Shown piece after piece: positions 49,003 through 64,000 of a stretch of DNA of 64,000 nucleotides. Each line of letters opens with the position of its first letter. Position 1 is the first letter of the stretch. A model generated the notes under the pieces. That model had not been told where the DNA came from and searched no databases. It worked only from the letters and a program-made list of their open reading frames with translations. Source of the DNA: Torreya grandis. Taxonomy: Eukaryota > Streptophyta > Pinopsida > Cupressales > Taxaceae. A program made the translations under genes and the position numbers. Location: positions 2,854,001 to 2,918,000 of the forward strand of contig JARHVA010000123.1 of assembly GCA_037957365.1 (NCBI GenBank). Reading direction: 5' to 3'.

Positions 49003-51014
49003 TTGTGTTTTTCATGTTCATATTCTATGGCACTTAAGAATATAACATATCTTATCCCTCTAAGGGAAAGTTCTAGATTAAGTGGTGTTGAAAGTGAGCA
49101 TAGTCATATATCTTTACATCAATCACGCTTGTTTAAAATGGCTAAAATTGATGATATTCCTAATTTTATTGATGAAAAGGTTCATAATGAAGACATATAA
49201 TAAAAAAAATGTTGCTAATGATGAAATGATACATTTTGAATATTTTTATGAATAAGATAATGAATATAATGATCAAATACATTTAGTTAACCTTGATGGT
49301 GTAGACCATGTACAAGTTGTATCTCTTTATGCATTTCAAGAACAAATTTGTTTGTAACTTCATGACCTACATAAGATATTGCAAACAATATTATAAGTTA
49401 AAAATAAAAAGAATTCTAAGGTTGTCACATCTTAGGAACAACAATGTGAACTATGTATAGATATTAATACACCTTTTAGAGATATTAATTTCATAATAGG
49501 TGTTGAGAATACTACTACTAAAACTAATCCCATGTCTACACCTTTTGATGCACATGTGATGTCTACCCATGGCATGTGGAAAACAAACAGTTTTCCTCAT
49601 ATTAATTTGGTGATCCCTACACAACATATTGTCATACCTTATAAGGTTACTACTTATATCACATAATCTAAAATTATATATTTTTATATGCATAATGCTC
49701 AAACATTTAGTGCATATAATTATTGGTCTTCAGATTAGTGTTACACAGTTACAAAAAAAACTCTTCTAGAGTGGTCTATACTATTGATTTCCATGTGTTA
49801 TTGCATAGTCCATCAGATATTGATATTTCATATATCCTTTACCAACATATTTTATGTCACCTAAGCTCACATTATATGATGGTAAGGTTAATCCATAATA
49901 ATATATTTGGTCCTTTCACGTAGCATGTTTGGAATATGTGTCCAATGTTAAGTTATTGACTAAGTTGTTTCCACATAGTCTTAAGGATTATGCCACACAT
50001 TATTTTTATGATCTTCCTTTCCAATCATGTTTTGCCTTCAACCCATTTTCCAATAAATTTCTATCATAATTTTGAATCAACATTAGTGAGAAGATGTCTT
50101 ATGCTCAAAATTCAAAAAATCAAGCAAGTGTCAAATGAAACTATACTGACTATATGCTTCGTTAAAATACTATCATCTCTAAGATGAAAAATTAAATGGA
50201 AGATAAGTAATTACAAGATATAATTAATAAAATATTAGTTTCTCCTCTACATAATTCTATTATGTTTAATAAGTTTCAATCATTGATGACCTATGTTACA
50301 TGATTAAGGATCAAGAAGTTAAACTTATTGCAATGGATAAGTTAAAGTATGGGTCCAACCCTATACCACTTCTAGTGAAAGTTTTCCAAGTAAACCCACT
50401 TTCAAATCAAATAAGTATGATAATAAGAATTATGTGAAATCAATAGTTAATGTAGTTTCATAGCCACCTAATCATCTTATTTTCTTAGCTCCACTAAGGA
50501 GTAATTTTACTAAATTACCAGAAGCTCTTCACAATGTATAAAAATAGTTACTTGAGTGCAATCTTGTCTCTCCTTCCCTAGAAATAGGTTGATATGAGTA
50601 CAAATCTAGCCAAGGGATTTTAAATTAACGAATTTTGACTATCATCAAGGTATAAGAAATTTTAAAACTAGATGCTTCAATTTATGAAATAAGATACATG
50701 ATTTGATAGATGACAACATAATTGATATTAATAAATATATAGAGATGCCAAGGATGAAAGTTGGTGGGATTGATAAGTTAAAGATATTTAATTATCCTTG
50801 TCTTAATCATGTGTAAAAAGAGACTAATTATTAACTTCACGTGGATATTTATTAAAATTTAGATCCTCCTCTAGTTTCTTATACTTCTAGAGATGACAAA
50901 GAGCATCCTCTAGATGGAATTATTGGCACACTTTAGACTATACACCAAGAGATACTTATAATTACATTTGAGGATCATGAGATAGTTGAAGATGAGTATT
51001 CTAATGAGGCATTA

Positions 51015-51109
<95 letters not shown>

Positions 51110-51860
51110 CATAAACTTATTAAAAACATGGTAGATAATGATTCAAGTGAAAATATTTACACCATGACACTCCTTATTAGTCTTGATATACCCAAGATGA
51201 TTTGTTGGATACAACAAATATGATCAAAGGATTTTATGAACACAGATGACACCCATTAAAGTGTATTTTGCTACCTCTTTAGGTAGGTATTTTATTAATT
51301 GCTACATCATTCTCATTTATACAAACCACAAGAGTCTTTAACATGTTGTTAAGATGTCCTTAGATATTCAAGATGTGTGTAGTAACATCTATAATAAACA
51401 AATTTATGAATTATATACATACTAATGGGGTGGTCTTATTTTCAATTATTCTATATGAATAACCTCTTTGGTAGGAAATTATTATTCATCTACTCCCGTC
51501 ACCATTAAAATTAGTTATACAATGTGTTAAAGTTTATTCTACTCAGACAAGTTAGAGGAAGATAGTGGAATTTCCTATACAACTAATATTACAATGGCCA
51601 TTACATCATAGCTATATTCAAGACTCATAAGATCCATTATATACTCCATTACATCCTAAATTAGTGTTATAGAGTTATCCACATGTTCTTTAGCAAACAC
51701 ATGAACATTTTAATATAATGCATAATGTTTCAAGCAATATTATGGTTCATATAGTTACATAGCATATGTAGGATCATAGGGTTGATGATGACCATGATGG
51801 ATATAACACAACAAAATATTAATTTTAAAATTATGACTTAGATACACATACTACTACTTA
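49003..51860 (+). pseudogene. Ty3/gypsy gag relic with decayed flanks
   Basis: The clearest part is 49,920-50,150: CLEYVSNVKLLTKLFPHSLK, then ATHYFYDLPFQS and NKFLS, the gag capsid core. Further on, FTKLPEALHNV and SPSLEIG lead to FDYHQGIRNFKTRCFNL and KIHDLIDDNIIDINKYIEM (50,630-50,750), the gag C-terminal region where a zinc-knuckle-like YH..G....C pattern precedes a DLID block. An upstream 65-codon frame (49003-49200) is probably its N-terminal part. Stops are frequent. No protease or RT was found before the LTR-like sequence at 51,904, so the pol region seems deleted. A (TG)n tract has expanded at 51,017. Confidence 0.7.
51017..51107. repeat. (TG)n microsatellite in the gag relic
   Basis: An uninterrupted TG run of 91 bp. 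Confidence 0.97.
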
Positions 51861-51903
51861 GACATGATGGGTAAAATTATACACATTTAAAACATGAGCT
51901 ACA

Positions 51904-52671
51904 TGTGAGCATCCCATTCATGGGATCATTGGTTAGCATTGCATAATATTTAAAAATTTATAAAATACAAAAATAAAATTAAAAAATAACAAAATAGGAC
52001 CTATGTATGATACATATTTCTTATTTACTTGATTTGTTTATGGTTTATCATAAATAGTACATTATATATCAAATTTTATATACACATGCATTTCATGGTA
52101 TACATGAGTGAGGTACAAGACATGCATGTTATCTATGACATGGATGCATAAATGTGGGACTTTCTTGGACTTGAGATCCACCATTCCTACACTAGAGGCA
52201 TCTCTTACTAGGGGCATCTAGACACTTTACACTGATTATACATGACTTACTCTTACTCATACTACGTATATTTTTATTTCACTATTTATTATATTTTTAT
52301 ATATGTGATGATTACATATGTTTATTATGTAAATTATCCTATCTTTTTCATGCATTATTAATGTTTTTTTATTCTTATTTGACTCTAATTTTTTGGCAAT
52401 AGATTATCCATTGTGTGTATGAGATTATATTTTCCATTGTGTTGGGACATTATATTTTCCATTGGATGTGTGACATTATATTGTCCATTAAGTGTAACCC
52501 TCAACCGTTTGTGACATTTTATTCTTCATTTTTTGTGACATTTTGACTCTATTTGTGATGTGTGAATAAATTTAGGAATTTATGTTGAATTTTTAGTGTC
52601 ATGATATATATCCCACACTCTCCTTATTTATGGTACCATAATACATACCACACACTTTTCTCAATGGTTGT
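51904..52671 (+). repeat. Probable 3' LTR fragment, interrupted by the LARD
   Basis: Starts TGTGAGCATCCCATTCATGG, including the palindrome ATCCCATTCATGGGAT (51,911-51,926) shared with the minus-strand repeat at 47,460. It follows the gag relic in the same orientation and is broken at 52,672 by the LARD. About three ~26-bp repeats containing ACATTATATTTTCCATT lie at 52,410-52,500. Confidence 0.55.
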
Positions 52672-57978
<5,307 letters not shown>

Positions 57979-58010
57979 ATTTTGGCATGCCTAATGGGAC
58001 TAAGATCCAA
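57979..58010 (+). promoter_or_regulatory. Primer-binding/leader site of the LARD
   Basis: Directly after the 5' LTR comes AT then TTTGGCATGCCTAATGGGAC and TAAGATCC. The same core follows the 5' LTR of the gypsy element (minus strand, 14,446-14,421). The primer tRNA is not assigned. Confidence 0.65.
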
Positions 58011-58180
58011 AAGAGTGGAATAAATTTTTGGAGTGTTTTTCTACCTATCAGCTTTGGGAAGCATTTAACAAACACCAATGGTGAATATGAATGTAATTAT
58101 ATGGTTATAACCAATCTAGGTAGTTTTTATGAAAAGAATTTGCTAAACATATTGTGTTTTATTTGACTAATTAAGTTGGC

Positions 58181-60073
58181 ATGGATGGATATGATTAAAT
58201 ATTCTACTATGCACCTCTTTATTAGCCTTGTCATGAACCCAATTATGTGTCTCAACAACCCTGGCAAGATTGTTATCAACCCTATAAATCATGGTAGTCC
58301 TATGGTCAAAATAATCCCCCCTTATATGATCATGATGTTTTTGAGAAACCCTATCAATAAGAGTATCAATAAGTGTCTCCTTATCAGCTCTATGACCCAT
58401 ATCAACCTCAACCTAATTTATATTAGCATTTTCATAAGGAATCAAATGATACCATTGATTAGGTAGAAAAATATTGGGAATACATATATAAGGCCTTATA
58501 AGATCAAGTTAGGAAATTAACTCAACAAGTTGAAGCTCACCAAAACCCATATTATCTCCCTCTTCCTCCTATTTAAAATCCACCTCAAGACAACTTATTA
58601 TTTTCACTCATGCCAAATGTACTAAAATCAAAAAAAATAATGAGAAAATGGGATAAGGAACCTAATGTGATCCCCATTCATCTCATATATAATTTGATAA
58701 AGTTGATTTAATTTCTTATGAAAAATTGGAGGTTAGTTGAAGAGGAAGCCAATTATGTCATCAATGAGGATTGGCATGAAATGAGATGTTGTATCCAATG
58801 GTGGGTAGATAGGTTAAAGAGGTGGGAAAACCAAGAATTTGAAGATGAGCTTGTAACTATTGAAGAACCTCAAGAAGGCTATGAAAAAATTAAATCTCTT
58901 GTTGAATAACATGTCTCTTCCATTGATCAATCTAACTTGTCATCTCCCCATGCATTCATTTAAGAATCCTCCATTCCTAATCCAATCCATGATCCATTTA
59001 TTACTCCTTATACTCCCTCTCCAACCCATGAATTTATTCACCACCCTCCCACCTCATCCCTTCTTGAAGGAGAACCCATATTATGGTATATAAGTGAAGA
59101 AAATCAAGCTAAAATTTTAGCTAATCAAGAAGATGACTCAAGTGTCTATGATGAAGAGTTAACTATAGGGACTCCCCTTGGTGAAGACAAACACAATTCA
59201 ACCTTATTGAGTGAAGAAGGAGAAGATCTATGTGAGGTTTCATTTGCTTCTCATGAAGAGTTTGATCAAGATATGGAAGAGAATATGTTTTAGGAGAACA
59301 TCACATCAGCTAAGTTAGTTGGATCCCATGGGCATGATCAAGAGATTAAATTTGAAAAAACAATAGAAAAAGAATCTATTGATGAATTCATGAAACAAGA
59401 TGAATTATGGAAAATATTCAATAAGTTATGTGGTGAATTTGAGGCCTTTTAAAATCCCACATCTCGTATTGTCCAAGTTGAAGACATAGTTGAAGATGCA
59501 TTACCTCTTGAAGTACAACATAATAGTTTTCAAAGAACCAAGATTGTTGAAGTGGTATCTAACTTTGAAGTTGAAAACTCTTCAAGTAAACAAGTTGAAG
59601 TTAATGAAGTACACAATGGCCAAGAAGGTGAAGTAGAAGGAGTTGTGGTTCTTGAAGAGAAAGAAGAGAAAGATGATTGGTAGTAATATATTGAGCTTCT
59701 TCAAGAGAGTGAAGGTATTTTCAAGGTTGAATATCATATTCACAAAAAGATTATTCAAGATGTCTTTATTGAGGAAAATTATGAATATGGGGATGAGTAT
59801 TCAAAACTATTTGAAGAGATTTATGAGCTTTCAGTTGATAAGAAGTTTGATCTCATTAAAAATACCATGGAGGTCAAAGAAGCATGTCTAGATGAGGCAT
59901 CATTAAGTCAAGTTGTATCTAAAGAATATCATGAGAATATGTTTGAGTCACAAGAGGAATTCACCTTCATATGTGATATGTTTGTAGCTATTGTTCTTGA
60001 ATTAGAGATCATGCCAAAGAGAGGGGAAAACATGAAGGAGTTGAGGACATCAAAACCAAGGTTCAAAAGATAA
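58181..60073 (+). pseudogene. LARD internal reading frame, unknown product, with ~16 stops
   Basis: One frame runs for 631 codons from ATG 58181 to TAA 60073. The first ~120 codons are rich in Tyr, Gln and Pro (for example VSQQPWQDCYQPY and YQLYDPYQPQPNLY). A middle part contains LVEEEANYVINEDWHEMRCC and IQWWVDRLKRWENQEFEDEL. The rest is strongly acidic (QEDDSSVYDEELTIG, EEGEDLCEVSFASHEEFDQD, VVVLEEKEEKDDW) and ends with a basic KPRFKR. About 16 in-frame stops occur, all TAA or TAG, for example at 58907, 58961, 59291, 59450, 59681 and 59684. No frameshift is apparent. I recognise no domain. Position after the leader suggests a gag-like or accessory protein of the family. Confidence 0.65.
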
Positions 60074-60420
60074 CTTACTTCATGCCCTCTTTCATCTCAT
60101 GGAGCAAAATATTGCACAAGATTATCCTTTGATCCATGAGGATAATTTTTTTTTCAAGTTAGTTTGTATATAGTCTAGTTTGCTTAATGTGTTGTTGTGT
60201 TTCCTAAGTGCTTGATAGTACATGTGTGTGTCTTGTTCATTACTTTGTGTCTTGTTTGATTTATTTTGTGTGCTATGAAGGTAAAATCAGTTTGTTGAGT
60301 CATGTTCAAAGTCTTTTCAAATCTGAAACTAAGTACAAAAGACTCCATTTCCCAATGGACATGCAAGGCTATTGGTCATATTGGCATTGTAGGCATGCTA
60401 CCCATATGAATCACCAAAAA

Positions 60421-63400
60421 TGTTGACCAAATTTAACCCCAAGTAAAAATTATCACCCCATATATATTGAAAACTTTCATGTGGTATTGTCATGGTCTCA
60501 TCATGTCTTATAAGGTCCATAGAAGTCTTCATTTAACATTATTAGCATTGTTTAAGGTTAGTTTGGAGAAGTTAAGGTAAGGTCATATTTTAGTCATAAA
60601 GTGATCTAGGGGTGTGATGAGGAAATAAGTCATGTTAAAGTTGTGTCATAGGTGATTATGGGTTGATTAATGTCATTTCATGTGTTAAACATCTTCTAAT
60701 AACATTTTATGAGGTTTTGGAAAGTTTAAGGATCATTTAATAGCTCTAAGATGGTAAAAAGGCATGAAAGGTGATTTTTGGGTAAATTTGTGTATCAAAG
60801 TTTTCCCAAAGTAAAAATAGATACCACACACATTCCAAGGATCTTGGATTAGTTATTCAACTGTCACACTTGTCAACATGTCAGAAAAATAGTAGATTCT
60901 TGGATTTTAACACTAGCTTAAGGAGTTAAAAGAATTTTTGCAGACTCTTGAGGTCATGTGCAAGTGAAACCAACTGTAGAACATCCTTTGGAATTTAACA
61001 GGTCAGAAAAAATATTGGGAAAAAGTTTGGATCTCCAAAGTTGTAAAAAACTACATCTCTCTTCCATCATTCCTTTCATAAGCTAGTGAAGGCCATTTTC
61101 AAGCAGATGGTATAGACCATATAGGTAGATTTGGGGGATGAAATTTTGTCCAAATTTTAGTACACCTATAGACTTAAAACTTTTTTCATTTTTCATTGGA
61201 TTGGTGCTCTTAGATTTATGAACAATCGCTAAGAGCCTAGACTTTTTTTTTAGAGCTTAAAATCCCACAGGCTAATTTTGGAGCAACTCTAGTGTAAAGT
61301 GTGAGATCATGGCTTATTTAAAATATTTTATTTGAGTTATAATATGTCTATATAATCCTACCATATGTTCATTCATCATGATGGCATGTTTGGATGGCCC
61401 TTTAGCAAGCAAAGTCTCTCTTGTGCATAGTTTGAAGTGTCTGATAGTTTTTCTATGTTTCTAAGTTCTCCAAGTGGTCAAATTAATCTGAGTGATTATT
61501 AATGGTCCTCCAAGACTCTCTCATTCCATTCATGGATTCTTCATCATTCAATTATTCTATACAAGTTTGAAGAGACAGTCATAGCTCCATTCACATGTGT
61601 AGATTGTGTGTTCTATGTCTTTATATAACAGGTGTTTTCATGAGTTTGTACATGTTTCAGTAGATTGGGAGTTGTTTTCTTCATGATAGGTGTGTTGATT
61701 CAATGGTGGTATAGTATTTTAGTCTTAGCATTCATAGTTTTACACTTGTTTAACTCTTAAAGCTCAAGATTGCAAACAGTCACTCGCAACCTGTAGGTAT
61801 ACAACTCCATGGATGTTCATGTTGTTAATGATAATAAAGGTTGTCTAAGCATGAAACAAGATGGTGGTCCATTTAGAAAGGAGTCTAAGATCTTGAAGGA
61901 TCAAAGTATCTTAAATCCAATTGATGATAAGCTAATTGCTCCTAATATGCACCTAAAAATTGTGTGCTTTGAGCCAATGAACACAAAGGTGTTAAGGATA
62001 CTTTGAGAATGTTTTAAACTTGTAAATACAATGAAAATGGATCCTAATAAATATGAATGGTTTCAATGTAACATATAAAATTAAATAAGGACAATTCAAT
62101 ACATACACAATCAAACCTTCTAATAATAGTCACCTACATGATTCTTTATGATGATAGTGATGTGGGTAAGGTTTGAAGTTCAAAATGTTAAAAAGTGTCT
62201 AATGGAATAAAAAACATGATAGATCTATTAGTAGGATCATGAAGAATATTTGGGGATTTGAAGAGTGAAAATCTATAAGGCCCTATACATAATCAACTAT
62301 CTCAATTAGCACCTATAACTAGTTGAGAAAGATTTGCCTTGGACAAGTGAATAATGATAAGGTCTAATGATTTAGGGTTTTGAGGAGTGTTTTGAGAACA
62401 TCATAAATATGACTGAGCTATAGAGAATTATTGAATATTGGTCTTGAAGGTCTAGGAAGTCATAAAATAGTCAAACTACCTTAAAACCCCACCTACAACC
62501 ACCTACTAAGGATTTTGTTCTTTATACATTGATACTAGTGGAGTATTGAGTTTTCAAGTTTTTGATGAGATACTCAGTTATCTCAATAACATGATAAAGT
62601 TGAGGCTTCAATGCTTCAATAGGGTTCTTCAAACTTTAAGATTGACAAACCAGCCTTAAATGAATGCGCACTGTCTATATAGGCAATATCCTATAGGTTT
62701 GTTTGGATGACCAAGGTTTTCAAAAATTGAGACAAAGGTTCATATAAGTGTTTGAAAGATATAAAAATATTAGTATTCTCAAGTGATTGAAACCAAATAG
62801 GGGAATATAAAGATAGGGATCATAAGACAATTATCATCACACAATCCTGCATACCTTCTTAGGTTGCTTAATTTATAAGTTCTAAGAGATTCTATAGGAT
62901 GAAAAAAATGTATTTGGAGAGTATGGTACAATGTTATCATTACCCTACAAAATTATTAGACCTAACTTGAAGTGAAACAATGTTAGCAGGCCCTGCATAC
63001 ACAGTTCTTGTCACAAGTCTGCCTACTTAGTTGAAAAGGAGGTTGCTTGTTTATAATATATAATTATATGAGAGAAAGGAAGATTTAAAAATGTGAAATA
63101 GGTTTCATAGGGTTTATATATCCTCACACATTTGTTTGATTCACTTGAAGGTATAACAAGTTCAAACCCCCCACATATACAGTCCTTACATACTAGCCTA
63201 CCTACTCTTGAAGGTTTGGGATAGATTTGAGGAGAATAAAGTATGAGGGTAAGTAAACATGATTTAAATTGGAAAAAATCACTCTATAAGATCCATAAAA
63301 CTCAACAAGGAGTGTATATAGTTTAATATACCCTATTTTGAATCCTCAAACTGTCCCAAGTGCATATTCAGGCTTACATAGGCCTATAAGTGGTTAAATG

Positions 63401-64000
63401 AGATGATACTTAGTCAAGGTAAGAAAAGTTGGAGTTGAAATGGACTTAAGACCCTAAAGAGATGGTAAGAGACTTGATGAAACACTATATGAGTCACATA
63501 CCTCTTTATAGAAAGATAAAATGGCACATACAATCCATTATGGTATGATAAGTAGCCTAGCATAAGAACCCTAGGCCTAGAGAACATGAGGATGTAGAGA
63601 GTTTGGTGGAATAATATGGTAGAATAAATATTGGAATAAGTCAGGGGGGATATCATAGACCTCATTGAGTTAATTTGAGCTCACATCAATTTCAATATGC
63701 TTCTCACTAACCAATTTTGTTCTCAGACCTCACAAAATGCCCAATTTCAACCTGAGAGGTCATATTATTTTGTTGGGTATGGATAAGAGAATATACATGG
63801 TATCTTATGATTATAAGGGATGTTAAATAAATTATTTCACTTCTAATTTGTGGAATTGGTTTGTGGCTTTCATCTTATTAGGTTTATGAACCATCGTTAA
63901 GAGTTTAAACCACTTTCAAGCTACCTAGAAGAGCTAAAACAATCTGATGAGAGAGAACTAAAATTATATGCCTCTAGATTGATGAGATGGAATTAAAAAT
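60421..64000 (+). repeat. 3' LTR of the LARD, truncated by window end
   Basis: Starts TGTTGACCAAATTTAACCCC, preceded by ATCACCAAAAA. It aligns with 52672 to about 56,217 of the 5' LTR. The right target duplication is not in the window. Confidence 0.9.

Noticed and set aside
58176..58466. A 96-codon plus-strand frame
   Set aside because: It overlaps the Tyr/Gln-rich LARD frame in another phase. The longer frame is coherent over 1.9 kb, this one is not.

Overview
The window looks like intergenic DNA from a very large, AT-rich land-plant nuclear genome. A conifer or other gymnosperm is my best guess, from the very long LTRs, the old nested retrotransposons and the long dinucleotide tracts. That is an inference and no species-specific marker was recognised. 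I found no intact host gene, tRNA, rRNA or CRISPR array. Almost everything that can be identified is a retrotransposon or a decayed gene.

Layout. 1-5,815: AT-rich DNA with one 157-bp alternating purine-pyrimidine tract. 5,862-16,755: a complete but dead minus-strand Ty3/gypsy element (TSD CTAAG) with 2.3-kb LTRs and remnants of gag, protease, an extra RNase H, RT, RNase H and integrase. It sits inside a dispersed repeat whose second copy (45,176-46,353) preserves the empty site. 18,204-19,340: a solo LTR (TSD AGAAG) inside a 67-bp tandem repeat. 19,860-20,422: a minisatellite and a long (TA)n tract. 20,900-23,000: a pseudogene of the plant mobile domain family. 23,001-40,641: a tandem array of a deleted Ty1/copia element, six 1,177-bp LTRs alternating with five ~2.1-kb internal regions, flanked as a whole by one 5-bp TSD (GAGAA). 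41,156-45,078: short tandem repeats, a minus-strand gypsy gag fragment and two copia LTRs in inverted orientation. 46,500-52,671: fragments of further LTR elements, including a plus-strand gag relic. 52,672 to the window end: a plus-strand LARD-like element with a 5,307-bp 5' LTR, a 2,442-bp internal region and a 3' LTR cut by the window edge.

Relationships. The copia array interrupts the mobile-domain pseudogene. Its internal region is a shortened copia polyprotein: zinc knuckle, protease, pre-integrase, short integrase traces, then RT and RNase H pieces. Variants shared by particular neighbouring units suggest stepwise growth by unequal exchange after one insertion. The LARD and the autonomous-type gypsy element share LTR termini, the leader downstream of the 5' LTR and a motif next to the 3' LTR, so the gypsy family is a candidate supplier of enzymes for the LARD.

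Limits. Percent identities were judged by eye and no database was searched. Domain calls rest on motifs read directly from translations. Stretches described as empty are those where I could recognise nothing.
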